Positions 26,763-36,088 of a stretch of DNA of 64,000 bases are shown here, piece by piece. Numbering within the stretch: the first letter of the stretch is position 1; every line of letters begins with the position of its first letter. The stretch is from G963664835 sp965220775 (lineage in GTDB: Bacteria; Chloroflexota; UBA6077; FW602-bin22; JBCLEL01): contig OZ244845.1 of NCBI GenBank assembly GCA_965220775.1, forward strand, positions 868,001 to 932,000. Direction: 5' to 3'. The position numbers and the translations under genes were made by a program. The notes below the pieces were generated by a model, which searched no databases, had not been told where the DNA came from, and was given only the letters and a program-made list of their open reading frames with translations.

Positions 26763-27180
26763 TGCCAATGACCCTCGAACTCTTCCACCAACCAGCGCCC
26801 TAAATTTTCATACCTTGGTGTGCCGGTGGCAACCGGCATGAGCGATTGCTATGAAAATAGACCGCTGCGGCAGCCTCTCATTCGCCATTCGCGACATCCC
26901 TTCGTCAATCCGGCCCCCCATTCGTCATTCCCGCGAAAGCGGGAATCCAGAGGGGTGAGGGGAAGGCAAGACCGCCGCCAGTCTTGGTACGAAAACGAAT
27001 GATTCCAGCCACCGAGTTCGTCATTCCGGCGAAGGCCGGAATCCAGAGGGGAAGGGTGGCACCAACCACACCCAAACACTTCCACCAACCAGCGCCTCAA
27101 TTTTCAAACCTTGGTGTGCCGGCACCAGCCGGCATGGGCGATTGGTACGAAAGCATGTCCCGGACTCCGATCCGGGATGG
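26763..27180. repeat. Intergenic palindromic repeat cluster 5
   Basis: Continuation of the repeat field beyond the IS110 element: the CACCAACCAGCGCCC spacer, a GCCGGTGGCAACCGGC hairpin (26821-26836), the GGCAGCCTCTCATTCGCCAT box, CCCGC-GAAA-GCGGG at 26922-26953, CCGGC-GAAG-GCCGG at 27020-27051, the CACCAACCACACCC spacer again, and the paired GCCGGCACCAGCCGGC and CCCGG hairpins (27118-27178). The unit order equals that of cluster 4, so the two clusters look like duplicated blocks. Confidence 0.85.
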
Positions 27181-27231
27181 ATTCCGGCACCGGCCGGCGA
27201 CACCAACCACCATCGCCCTGTCAACGCGGCC

Positions 27232-27480
27232 GGCCTCTATCAACTCACGCGGGATCGCTCCTACAATGGTAGAATAATAAAACAATTGTTCGTATTAAGC
27301 CGCGCCCACCCGGACGACCGCGCAAATCCGGTACTCTCGTCCACGTCGGACCGCATAGGATCGCCATCTGAATACGAAAAATGCAAAACAAAAATCCAGG
27401 CAATCCGGCGCCGGCCTCTACGAACTCGTGCAGGATCGCTTCTAAAAAGGTAAAAATGCAAAACAAATGCTCGCAAAAAA
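27232..27480. repeat. Three imperfect AT-rich direct repeats
   Basis: A unit with GGCCTCTA, then AACTC, GGATCGC and an A-rich tail such as AAAAATGCAAAACAAATGCTCG occurs fully at 27232-27294 and 27413-27476. A shorter copy (GGATCGCCATCTGAATACGAA, then AATGCAAAACAAA) lies at 27358-27395. The A-rich tails stand out from the GC-rich surroundings. The remainder of 27181-27823 holds no convincing gene. Function not recognised. Confidence 0.6.
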
Positions 27481-27823
27481 CCTGTGCTAAGCCGGATGAC
27501 GCAACAAGACCGGCCGGCCGTTGCACTTCAGGCGGTCTTGAACCACTCGAAAATATCCTCGATCCGGATTGCCTCCACGAATTGCATATGTCAATATGGT
27601 TATAATTAAGGCAAGTTCCGAGCCCAAACTGCCGAGTCGGCGGTGTCAGTATACGCAGCGATAAAATTGGAGCGGGCGGCCTCTTGATCCTCGTGGGACA
27701 CGCTACAGGCGCTCCGAGCGGCATCTTCGCTGCTTCGGAAAACGTATGTGCATCAGGCGACCGTTTGTGCCCCCATCCATTGTTTGACGGGAAGCGGGTT
27801 CACGATTCAGCCTTACTATCGCT

Positions 27824-28747
27824 ATGAAATCACTTCCATCTAGCGCTCGCGCAGACCCACCATCCAGACGCAAGGGCCTGATGCGTTTGTCGATGCGTGC
27901 CAAAAGCAACTTGGACGGGTATCTGTTCATCAGTCCCTGGCTGATCGGATTCCTACTGCTGGTGACCTACCCCCTGCTGTTCTCGCTATGGCTCAGCTTC
28001 CGGGATATTACCAACCTCAGATTGCTGGAAACTACGTTCGTCGGCATCGACAACTACAAGGATGCTTTTGTGGTGGATGTCGATTTTGGTCCGTTGATCC
28101 TGGAGAATCTGGGCAATCTACTCATGGACTTACCGATAATAATGGTCTTCTCCTTGGGAATGGCGCTGTTGGTAAGCCAGCCACTGTTTGGCCGAACCTT
28201 CTTCCGAGCGATACTTTTCATGCCGGTCGTAATCGGTTCTGCGTTCGTCATCCAACAGTTGGCCGGCCAGGGCGTGGGAGCCCAGACCATCGTTCGCGAT
28301 TCTAGTGACTTGGAGAATGCGCTCGCCGTTTACGTTGGCGAAGGCGGGCTGGCGCCGTTGACGATTCTCGTTAACCGAATAGTCTTCGTTTTGTGGAGAT
28401 CGGGAGTGCAGATCCTGATCTTCGTCGCCGGCCTCCACAGCATACCCCAGCATTTCTACGAAGCGGCCCGCGTGGATGGCGCCTCCAACTGGGGTATTTT
28501 CTGGAAGATCACCCTGCCGTTACTGTCGCCATTCATTCTCGTCAACATCATCTACACGATTGTCGACTCGTTCACAGAGCCGTTTAACACAACGTTGGAT
28601 TATATCCAGGAGAAGTCGCTGACCGGCGAGTTCGAGCTTCACTACGGTGCGGCGTTGGGCATGATCTATTTCCTGATTATCTTCGCTATCTTGGGGATTG
28701 TGCTTCTCTGGTCGCGAAGGCTTGTTCACTACATAGGTGAGAGATAG
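27824..28747 (+). CDS. Carbohydrate ABC transporter permease (MalF type)
   Basis: Sugar-importer permease, 307 residues, with a basic N-terminal leader (RRKGLMRLSMRAKSN) and six hydrophobic spans starting at YLFISPWLIGFLLLV. The EAA loop is HFYEAARVDGASNWGIFWKI followed by TLPLLSPF. It should pair with the MalG-type permease at 21723 and the binding protein at 22847, but it is on the opposite strand and 3.3 kb away, across the IS110 element and two repeat clusters. The start could be ATG 27824 or an internal Met a few codons later; no strong ribosome-binding site is seen. It converges on the halogenase gene. Confidence 0.88.
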   Translation: MKSLPSSARADPPSRRKGLMRLSMRAKSNLDGYLFISPWLIGFLLLVTYPLLFSLWLSFRDITNLRLLETTFVGIDNYKDAFVVDVDFGPLILENLGNLLMDLPIIMVFSLGMALLVSQPLFGRTFFRAILFMPVVIGSAFVIQQLAGQGVGAQTIVRDSSDLENALAVYVGEGGLAPLTILVNRIVFVLWRSGVQILIFVAGLHSIPQHFYEAARVDGASNWGIFWKITLPLLSPFILVNIIYTIVDSFTEPFNTTLDYIQEKSLTGEFELHYGAALGMIYFLIIFAILGIVLLWSRRLVHYIGER

Positions 28748-28831
28748 CCGGATAGCGGACCGTGTCCAAAAGGCCGTGGGACATGCCACTCCGTTATGGA
28801 CGGTGCCTCCCGTAACGAGTGATCAAGACCA

Positions 28832-30721
28832 TCAACTTGCCGACCTCCCGTGGCACCGCTTGTACTTCCGGCCGCTGCCGCAAGGGCACGGATCATTGCG
28901 TCCGACCGTTGTCGGCGCGGCCGGCCTGCTCGCTCTCCTGGCCGATCGTGCGGCGGCAACTCGTTGAGTCCTGCCCCGTGCCGGCACCATCAGCTTGCGG
29001 TCATACAGATCCCTGAACACCCCGTTAACGAACTCCTGGCGTTCATCGACGTCGACGTCTGTTCTGACTCCGGCCTCCGACTCCAGTCGCCCAAATATGT
29101 CTTGGACCGTGCTTCTGCCATCGACCTGATCCAGTATCAGCGAGATTCCCGGATGCATGTAGTGCCGGCTCGCGACCAACCCATCTGACTCACTGACAAT
29201 CTGAAACACCGGCGTCAGCGCGTTGTCTTGTTCCAGCATGTATGGCCCGTAGCGAACCCCTGACTCGAAGCTGGGAATGGTTGTCTCAACATTCTTGGTC
29301 GGAGTTTGATCGGAAGGCTCGGAAGCAGGTTTAGACCGCACCCGCCGGCCGGCCTGCTGGCGTTTGCCTCTTGGAGCGACTTCGGCAAAATGGTCGTACA
29401 TCGTGGTTAGCTCTACCGACGACCAACCCCCGAACGGTTGCATACTCGGACCGTTCTGGTGGGGCGCCTCCGTGGCATAGCCGGCGGACAGGTAGATGAA
29501 CGCCTGGCGGATCGATAGATTCCTATTGGGATTTATCAGTCGTTGCGCGGTTGCGAACCATGCGGTCTGACTCTGATGTCCGACGTACCAGTGTTCTGCC
29601 ATCTGCAGGAAGTTCGACGCATTGTCCTGGTACTCTTCCTCGTACCATTGCATCGCCGGGTCGGCGAGTTCAGGGTCGCCGAGAAAAGTGTTGATGGCTA
29701 GGGCGGCCTTGACCGCGCCGTCCATCGCCAAATGGACGCCGGACGAGAGGATAGGATCGATGAAACAGGCCGCGTCGCCGACTAGGAGGTATCCAGGACC
29801 CTGGAACCTACGGCATATATACGACCAATCGCTCTGGGTACGCAAGGGTCCCGGCTCCATCTGAGCATCTTTGACAAGCAGAGCGATCTCGCGGGTGTTG
29901 GCTATACTGTCGAGGTAGAACTCTTCGCGTCCGATCCTATTGATTTCGGCGGAGTGCGCCGCGTCTGTTACCAGGCCAACGCTGACCCGATTATCCGCCA
30001 ATGGTATGTACCATATCCAGCCCACGTCGTTGGCCGCGATTAAGATGTTTCCGGCATTCTTGCTGCCAAGCTCAGGATTTAGGTCCCGGACCGTCTTTCC
30101 TCCCCTGAAGTAACCGTATACTGCGATATTTCTCAGTTGAGGATTGGCCCTGCGAAGCTCCAAGTTCCTTCCTAGGAGCGAGTTCTGTCCCGACGCGTCA
30201 ACGCAAATCCGGCAACTAGCCACTTTTTGATTACCCGCCGGGTCCAGGTAGCTGACGTACGTGACGCCGTTGCGCTCTTGCACTACGCCAGTCGCGCGGC
30301 ATCCTTCATATACCGTGGCGCCGCACTCTCTCGTGTGGTCCAGCAGGATTTTGTCGAACTTGGATCGGTCAACCTGGAATGAGTGGTCCGGTTTATTAAC
30401 GAAATCTAATCGCTCGTCGTGTACTTCCGCGAACTCGATCGTCCAAGGTTCCCGTGACTTTCCCCAAATGTAGGTGGCTCCGTGCTTGGGAACGAAGCCG
30501 GCTCGATCTACCTTTTCGAATACGCCAATCCGCTTCATGAGATCGACGGTGCTGGGTAGCAGAGATTCTCCAACGTGGTGACGCGGAAAAACATCTCTCT
30601 CCAGAAGGAGAACGCGACGTCCCCATCGAGACAGTAGCGACGCGACGCTGGAGCCGGCTGGTCCGCCCCCAATGACTACTGCGTCGTAATCGTGCGGCCT
30701 TGAAACTAAGTTGGAAGACAC
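28832..30721 (-). CDS. Flavin-dependent halogenase with extra C-terminal domain and SEC-C motif
   Basis: FAD-dependent oxidoreductase of 629 residues from GTG 30721. Residues 1-430 look like a flavin-dependent halogenase: nucleotide motif GGGPAG (18-23), conserved Lys79 in GFVPKHGATYIWG, the W-x-W-x-I-P motif W235-I-W237-Y-I239-P240, FAD motif VGDAACF, and F320-x2-P-x2-S326-x-G328. After a Pro/Arg-rich linker (about 455-480) comes a domain of about 100 residues (GISLILDQVDGRSTVQDIFG) of unclear type. The last 20 residues hold a SEC-C zinc knuckle, C612-x-C614-x8-C623-H624. This fusion is unusual. The substrate is unknown, and monooxygenase or reductase homologues without halogenating activity exist. 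Confidence 0.75.
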   Translation of the reverse strand: MSSNLVSRPHDYDAVVIGGGPAGSSVASLLSRWGRRVLLLERDVFPRHHVGESLLPSTVDLMKRIGVFEKVDRAGFVPKHGATYIWGKSREPWTIEFAEVHDERLDFVNKPDHSFQVDRSKFDKILLDHTRECGATVYEGCRATGVVQERNGVTYVSYLDPAGNQKVASCRICVDASGQNSLLGRNLELRRANPQLRNIAVYGYFRGGKTVRDLNPELGSKNAGNILIAANDVGWIWYIPLADNRVSVGLVTDAAHSAEINRIGREEFYLDSIANTREIALLVKDAQMEPGPLRTQSDWSYICRRFQGPGYLLVGDAACFIDPILSSGVHLAMDGAVKAALAINTFLGDPELADPAMQWYEEEYQDNASNFLQMAEHWYVGHQSQTAWFATAQRLINPNRNLSIRQAFIYLSAGYATEAPHQNGPSMQPFGGWSSVELTTMYDHFAEVAPRGKRQQAGRRVRSKPASEPSDQTPTKNVETTIPSFESGVRYGPYMLEQDNALTPVFQIVSESDGLVASRHYMHPGISLILDQVDGRSTVQDIFGRLESEAGVRTDVDVDERQEFVNGVFRDLYDRKLMVPARGRTQRVAAARSARRASRPAAPTTVGRNDPCPCGSGRKYKRCHGRSAS

Positions 30722-30841
30722 AATTTACAGTCCGTTGATGCGAGGGGAGTGAACTTGCCGATTTGAGCGGCCTGGAGTCCTTATCTGCTCTCTTGTCATA
30801 TGTGCACCAAGATGCGGCTCTTGCTAGGCCAAGCCAGGTTC

Positions 30842-30881
30842 CGCCGTAGGGATTCAGAGTCGACTCCGAATCCTTACGGCG
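30842..30881. promoter_or_regulatory. 40-bp near-perfect dyad between divergent genes
   Basis: Arms 30842-30861 and 30862-30881 are complementary at 18 of 20 positions, with no loop (centre GAGTC|GACTC). It lies in the 269-base divergent gap between the halogenase start (30721) and the DUF5696-like gene (30991 onward). It could be an operator serving both genes. A cruciform or bidirectional terminator is less likely because there are no T-runs. I see nothing else in this gap. Confidence 0.6.
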
Positions 30882-30990
30882 TTGGCTTACGTCGGTGAGA
30901 CGATGATACACTATCCCCTAGGCGTGGCGTATCACCGCCGGAAATCGGAGCCCAAGGTGACGCATTCACTCAAGCGGTAATTCTGCTCGA

Positions 30991-33219
30991 ATGGTTGAGG
31001 CGGTTTTCATGAGTTGCCCTTGCCTCAAAATGGGGCATCACGCTCTTCAGTCGTCTTGGCAACGTTGCACGTTGATGTTGCCGAGGCTAGCGCTGGCAGT
31101 CGCTTGCGTCTTGCTGCTATTTCTGGTTGACGGCTCTTTAGCAGGCGCCGAGGAAGTGGTTCCCCCTGAGTTTCAGTTGGCCGCCGAGAACGATGCGCTG
31201 CGATTCTACGTACACCCGCGTTCGACTCAAGTAATAGTCGAGGACAAGCGAAACGGAAGGTTCTGGTCGAGTAATCCCGTCGCCGGCCTCAACGGCGGAT
31301 CAGGCCCATCCAGCGATCGTGAACAGGCCGTGTTCTTCCTCCTGTATACCGATGCGCGCCGGGGAGATCCGAGTTTCAAGCACACACTCTCCGCTGAACC
31401 AGAAATCGGCTACGCGGCAATTGACCGCGGAATCTGGGTCGAGTACCGAATCCCGTCACTGGATTTGCAGTTCGACATCGTTTACCAGTTGGGCCCCGAT
31501 TATCTAGAGGTCAGGGTGCCCCAGTCGAGCATGGCTGAAATGGGCGAGAACGTATTCGCCGGCATCGACTTGTTGCCCTACTTTGGAGCGATCACCGGCG
31601 ACACCGAAGGTTACTTCATGGTTCCCGATGGTCCCGGCGCGCTCATTCGCACTCGCCCGGAACAACCCAAGTACCGACGCCGTTTTGAAGGAGAGGTCTA
31701 TGGACCGGCGCTGCTCTCCTTTGAGTCTGATCGTCCGGCCAGTGGTTCGAATCGTCGGCTGAAGCCGGGCATTACTATGCCCGTGTTCGGAGAGATAGCC
31801 GATGGTGCTGGCTTTCTGGCTATCCTAACTCAGGGCGCGACGGACACCGAAATCTTGATCGAAATGTCTACTCGGCCAGATGGACTGAATCGGGTCTCGC
31901 CCCGGTTCATCTATCGCCGACAGGCCGAGTTTCCAATTTCTCGTGCTGTACTAGCCACCAAGGTGGAGGATGATCGAATCCCCGGTGATCATACTGTGCG
32001 GTTCGTGTTTCTCCCTGGTCCCGATGCCTCCTACGTTGACATGGCCAAGATATACCGTGAGTATCTGTTGAGCAATCGCGGTGTGGACCGCCTGACGGGG
32101 CCAACGTCGCCACTGCATCTCCGGTTGTTCATGGGTGTAGAAAAATGGGCGTTCCCGTTCTCCGAGTTTATTTCCATGACGACGTTTGACCAGGCGATCT
32201 CGATTCTGGAGGCCTTGGAGCGACGAGGAGTTGAGCAGATAGTAGTCACTCTTGTCGGCTGGGAAGACGGAGGTTACGGAGGACGTTGGCCCGATCGATT
32301 GCCGCCCGACGGCCGGCTCGGCGGCTGGGACGGTCTCCGCAGGTTGGCTGAATACAGCGCCTCCAAAGGCCATTTGTTGGTCTTGGAGGACCAGTATCTC
32401 TGGGCCCAGGACCATACCGGCGGACTGCTGGTGAGAAACGACGCCATTAGAGCCTTGAATCGCCTCCCGATGATCAGTGAGTTCGAACCTATCTTCCTAC
32501 TTAACTCCGTGCTCGCTCGCCTCCGCCATATCGAGCCCGTGGTTCCACAATTGGCCGAGGTTGGAGTGGCCGGCGTGCTTGTGCAAGGCGTCGGCACCAC
32601 GGCAATGGCCGACTACAATCGCCAGAATCCGCAGAGCCGGCTTGAGTTTGTCGACTTTTGGCGCGACACGCTTGGTTACATCAAGGAGCAGACCGGTTGG
32701 GTCGGTGTGGTCGGTTCGAACGATTACACCTTGGGTTCGGTTGATCACCTCGCCCAGGTACCGTTGGATCGATTGGACTATGAGTTTTTTGAAGAGACTG
32801 TGCCATTCTTGCCAATAGTCATCCATGGGTTGGTCACTTACAGCGGAACGCCGCAAAATCTAATGGCTAATACTCCGCCGGATGTTCTTCGCCAGTTGGA
32901 ATATGGCGCCCTTCCAACCTTCGAGTTGACTTATGAGTCGCCTTGGCAATTGGGGCCGACGATCTACAATGATCTCTCCAGCTCCGAGTATGACGTTTGG
33001 CTGGATGACGTTGTTGCCGCGTACCTATTGGCGCGAGACCGGCTGGGTCACACTTGGGGACAGTTCATAATCGATCATCAACAGTTGGCTCCGCGAGTCT
33101 TCTCGACTACCTACGAAGATGGCACCAGGGTGATCGTTAACTACGGCGGAAGCGAATACCGTGAGGGTACTTTGACCGTCCCAGCCGGCGGATATGAGGT
33201 CCAGACGAACAAACAGTAA
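30991..33219 (+). CDS. Secreted DUF5696-like protein, putative glycoside-active enzyme
   Basis: Large exported protein of about 710-742 residues. A signal peptide is evident from Met29 (MLPRLALAVACVLLLFLVDG, then SLAGAEE), so ATG 31075 is a likely real start and earlier Mets would give an unusually long leader. The body has an N-terminal beta-rich part (about 60-330), then YVDMAKIYREYLLSNRG, and a TIM-barrel-like half with conserved acidic positions (VGWEDGGYGGRWPD, LVLEDQYLW, VVGSNDYTLGS, YEFFEE). This order resembles DUF5696 proteins found next to sugar transporters in Firmicutes. Glycosidase activity is inference from fold and context. Confidence 0.6.
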   Translation: MVEAVFMSCPCLKMGHHALQSSWQRCTLMLPRLALAVACVLLLFLVDGSLAGAEEVVPPEFQLAAENDALRFYVHPRSTQVIVEDKRNGRFWSSNPVAGLNGGSGPSSDREQAVFFLLYTDARRGDPSFKHTLSAEPEIGYAAIDRGIWVEYRIPSLDLQFDIVYQLGPDYLEVRVPQSSMAEMGENVFAGIDLLPYFGAITGDTEGYFMVPDGPGALIRTRPEQPKYRRRFEGEVYGPALLSFESDRPASGSNRRLKPGITMPVFGEIADGAGFLAILTQGATDTEILIEMSTRPDGLNRVSPRFIYRRQAEFPISRAVLATKVEDDRIPGDHTVRFVFLPGPDASYVDMAKIYREYLLSNRGVDRLTGPTSPLHLRLFMGVEKWAFPFSEFISMTTFDQAISILEALERRGVEQIVVTLVGWEDGGYGGRWPDRLPPDGRLGGWDGLRRLAEYSASKGHLLVLEDQYLWAQDHTGGLLVRNDAIRALNRLPMISEFEPIFLLNSVLARLRHIEPVVPQLAEVGVAGVLVQGVGTTAMADYNRQNPQSRLEFVDFWRDTLGYIKEQTGWVGVVGSNDYTLGSVDHLAQVPLDRLDYEFFEETVPFLPIVIHGLVTYSGTPQNLMANTPPDVLRQLEYGALPTFELTYESPWQLGPTIYNDLSSSEYDVWLDDVVAAYLLARDRLGHTWGQFIIDHQQLAPRVFSTTYEDGTRVIVNYGGSEYREGTLTVPAGGYEVQTNKQ

Positions 33220-33460
33220 CTTCCCCACTTCTTGGACCTGCTTTACATACTCCTTAGTCCGTCTACCAGTTACCGCGGGTGGTGGTCTGTCCAAACGGCA
33301 GGGTGGCTCCAACAGAACTCCCCAAACAGGCGAACTGGGCACTTGGAGGCGGAAAAACGGGCATGGCTGATGAGAGCGAGCGAGTGGCTCGAGTATGGAA
33401 ATGATTGCAAATTAATGGCGTGGTGGTTGGCTCGACCGACGGAACGGTGCATTCAAACGG

Positions 33461-33856
33461 CTATTCCTCTGTGACGATCCCAGTCCGGCGAATGACAATC
33501 GTTTCTTCGGACGCTTTCACGCGGGATGAGCTTGCTCGCCGCCATGTCAGGCGCGGCACCAAACTCTTCAACGACGTGCCGATCACCCCTGATACTAATG
33601 ATCGTCCAGTCGCGCTTCGAGCCAGCGCTCCAATAAGAGCGCCAATCGCCACGACCGCGATACCTCGGCGAAGTTGGATCTGGCCAGTTGCCCAAAAATG
33701 TTGGACCGTATTTTGAGGCGCGACCGTCAGTGAAGTGCGATCTGTCCGCCGAAGTGAATGTCCACAGTAGCGACAGAAGTTGTCGCCTTCGTCCACGTTT
33801 AGGTTGCACACTTCACATCGAACATCGCCAGAAACCGATAAGGTACTGTGTTCCAT
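33461..33856 (-). CDS. Zinc-ribbon protein with membrane-associated segment
   Basis: Small protein of 131 residues. The N-terminus forms a zinc ribbon with two knuckles, C-E-V-C (14-17) and C-R-Y-C (28-31, NFCRYCGHS). A hydrophobic stretch of about 17 residues follows (GIAVVAIGALIGALARS, about 65-81), then a basic tail. Probably a membrane-attached regulatory or scaffold protein of unknown role. The 240 bases between it and the DUF5696-like gene contain nothing I recognise. Confidence 0.65.
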   Translation of the reverse strand: MEHSTLSVSGDVRCEVCNLNVDEGDNFCRYCGHSLRRTDRTSLTVAPQNTVQHFWATGQIQLRRGIAVVAIGALIGALARSATGRSLVSGVIGTSLKSLVPRLTWRRASSSRVKASEETIVIRRTGIVTEE

Positions 33857-34082
33857 AGTGCCGTCACCACCAATCGTCAGTGTCTGCGTGCTAAAATTTC
33901 CCCGTGTCGATCTTGATGCAGCATTGCCAGACCAACGTCCAAAGCCAGCGGTCTCGCAACGCGGGGTTAGAAGATGTTCGCGCCTCCCATGGCATACCTT
34001 CGCCGGTTAGGCAAGTCGGCTGCTTCCCAAACCACTGCGCCTCCCCGCGCTCCTGGACCGATCGCACGGGACTGATCTCCAC

Positions 34083-34652
34083 ATGATCGGCGGTCAATCT
34101 ACACAAGACCGGGATCTGTTGAACCGGCTACATGCGTATTTTGACGCAATTGAGTCGCACGTCCGCCAGGGCGAGGGATGGCTGATACTGAACGCCAGCC
34201 GTCAGCGAACTCAACGCCTGTCTCAGTTCATGAACGCGAGACTCCGCGAGTACAGTCCGCTGATATCGTACTATATTTTACCTTGGCGCGACTTTGCGCT
34301 CCACGCCTATGTAACTCAGGTCGAATTGGCGTCAGTCTCCGAGTTGGGAGAGATCGCCCGCCAGGGCGACGAAGGGTATCGCATCGCCAACCGGGTCAGC
34401 CAAGACATGTACTACCATATGTTGTACTCTGAGTTCCTGGTGCTTAGTGGAGTTTCCCCATCATACGCCTACGAGACCAGCTATCTGGACAATGTCTTGG
34501 AGAAAAGGCAGGACCGTAGCCTGCCAACCACGCTCATTACGCCCCACTCTATGCAAAAGTTGGAGCAAGACATCCGCTCAACGTCGGTCGATAGAGATTG
34601 CTGGGATAGATTCTTCGACCGCATATATAAAGGCAGTTTGATCGCGCTCTAA
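34083..34652 (+). CDS. Hypothetical protein
   Basis: Unrecognised soluble protein of 189 residues, rich in Tyr, Arg and Leu, predicted largely helical. Noticeable stretches are GWLILNASRQRTQRLSQFMN, ISYYILPWRDFALHAYV and QDMYYHMLYSEFLVLSG. No signal peptide, membrane span or known catalytic motif is visible. No Shine-Dalgarno sequence is seen before ATG 34083, so the start is uncertain. It converges on the DUF3048 gene with 64 bases between. Confidence 0.6.
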   Translation: MIGGQSTQDRDLLNRLHAYFDAIESHVRQGEGWLILNASRQRTQRLSQFMNARLREYSPLISYYILPWRDFALHAYVTQVELASVSELGEIARQGDEGYRIANRVSQDMYYHMLYSEFLVLSGVSPSYAYETSYLDNVLEKRQDRSLPTTLITPHSMQKLEQDIRSTSVDRDCWDRFFDRIYKGSLIAL

Positions 34653-34716
34653 GCAGGGTTCTTGGCCGGCGGGCCCTTGCGTTCGGTTCGGCAGTTTTCC
34701 CAAACCTGTGGAGACG

Positions 34717-35856
34717 CTAGTTTGACTCCACAGAGCCTTCAACCGGCACTATCTGAATCCATGTCTGGCCGGCATTCAGTTTAATCCTCTCGCCCGCCTC
34801 GTCGAGAAACGCGGTGGACCGCGTCGCACCCGTTTTTCGCCAGCTACCGTCGATACGGATACCATCCTGAAAGACAATGGCATCCCCCGTGCCGATCAAG
34901 TCCATGTCTATCCTGCCGGCGTCGTCGCCCGGTATCGGCCGAGTCGCCATGAACTGCACGATCACGTTCTTGGCGTGATACTGCTCACCGCTAACCAGAT
35001 CTTCATGGGCTGCCCCGGACATGACGCGAGCGTACTCGTTCGAGGTGTCGTCGTAGTGGTACTCAACCTTGTATCCATCGGGATAGGTGACCACTATCGT
35101 CGCGACGATTTCAGCGGAATCGGCCGGCATATCCGGCTTGTACTTGAACTCACTCAATTGACCGGGCTCGTTCGGCCCGTGCCATTCGCGGAGGCCCGGA
35201 TCGCTGGTGTATAGATTGTGTGGCGCCGGGCGTTCCGTCACCCGCCAAAAAACACCTTCACCATAGGTAAGGTCAATGTTCGTGATACCAGTCTTTTCGA
35301 GCTCGTCGTGTCCTTGCGGGCTGGCGCCAGCGATGGCGAAGATGCTGTCATATTCGCTAGCCCAGTCGACAAAGTAGTGCCGGGCTGACCGGACGGGGCC
35401 AATTACCTCCGGATGCTTGTTCGCGAAGATCGCCATGAATCTAGTAATGCCAAATTCGACTGTCGCCTCATAGATGATGTCTGCATCACTCATGCCGGAC
35501 TGTGGTTGCGCGTCGGGATGGTTATCTATCATCACCGCCAATGGTTGGAAATCGAACGACGATTCGAGGGCCAGAACTACCGGGGTACTGGTTGGAACTT
35601 GGGTGGGCGTGGCCGTCGGCACTAGAGTTTGTGTGGGCGGCGGCGTAAGCGTGTGAGTGGGAGTAGGCGGCACGACGACGGTCTCAGTCGGAGAAACAGA
35701 CTGCTCCTCAGGAGCGTTCGAACAGGCGGTCACTATCAAGAATGAAATGGCAACGATGATCGCCCCTATGATCCGGACTTGCACGCTATTGCTCAGCCGG
35801 CCGATCAAAGGAAGGCGGGGCTTTGGTTTTGAGAACACTGACTGTTGTATGGACAC
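34717..35856 (-). CDS. DUF3048 lipoprotein (YerB-like)
   Basis: Surface lipoprotein of 379 residues. After a basic leader, a hydrophobic span ends in a lipobox with Cys45 (FLIVTAC). A Pro/Thr-rich linker of about 45 residues (TPTHTLTPPPTQTL and on) follows. The DUF3048 domain starts at FQPLAVMIDNHPDAQPQSGM and shows the family's signature: ADIIYEATVEFGITRFMAIF and VIGPVRSARHYFVDWASEYD. A C-terminal half with FWRVTERPAPHNLYT completes it. Bacillus YerB is the best-known member; its biochemical role is unsettled. GTG 35856 is the assigned start, without a strong ribosome-binding site. Confidence 0.85.
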   Translation of the reverse strand: MSIQQSVFSKPKPRLPLIGRLSNSVQVRIIGAIIVAISFLIVTACSNAPEEQSVSPTETVVVPPTPTHTLTPPPTQTLVPTATPTQVPTSTPVVLALESSFDFQPLAVMIDNHPDAQPQSGMSDADIIYEATVEFGITRFMAIFANKHPEVIGPVRSARHYFVDWASEYDSIFAIAGASPQGHDELEKTGITNIDLTYGEGVFWRVTERPAPHNLYTSDPGLREWHGPNEPGQLSEFKYKPDMPADSAEIVATIVVTYPDGYKVEYHYDDTSNEYARVMSGAAHEDLVSGEQYHAKNVIVQFMATRPIPGDDAGRIDMDLIGTGDAIVFQDGIRIDGSWRKTGATRSTAFLDEAGERIKLNAGQTWIQIVPVEGSVESN

Positions 35857-35969
35857 GAGGCTGGATTATATCAAGGGATCGGCCGGTCACGGTGCCGAAT
35901 GTCCGAGGTCACTTGGTGATCGCTAGTTTCCGGTGCATTTCAGAGGATTGACCGAGATTTTTGCTAAGT

Positions 35970-35998
35970 TTGGCATAGCGTCGCATCCCTTCTACAAT
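35970..35998 (+). promoter_or_regulatory. Sigma-70-type promoter of trxA
   Basis: TTGGCA (35970-35975), 17-base spacer, TACAAT (35993-35998). Predicted transcription start is about 36005, leaving an 84-base leader before the GTG of trxA. The spacing is ideal and both boxes are one to two bases from consensus. Confidence 0.65.
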
Positions 35999-36088
35999 AA
36001 TATTGGCGCGCAGAGTATTTCGTGCCAAGATTGCCTCGTATGATTTTGAATAGCACATGCGAGAACGAGTAGCAAAAGGGAGAAAGCA

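Noticed and set aside
24840..27180. Possible CRISPR array
   Set aside because: The repeats are palindromic and of several kinds, with spacing irregular and spacers themselves repeated; no cas gene is present.
27245..27724. A 159-residue minus-strand open frame
   Set aside because: It is built from the A-rich direct repeats, has no ribosome-binding site and no coherent domain; low-GC sequence lacks stops by chance.
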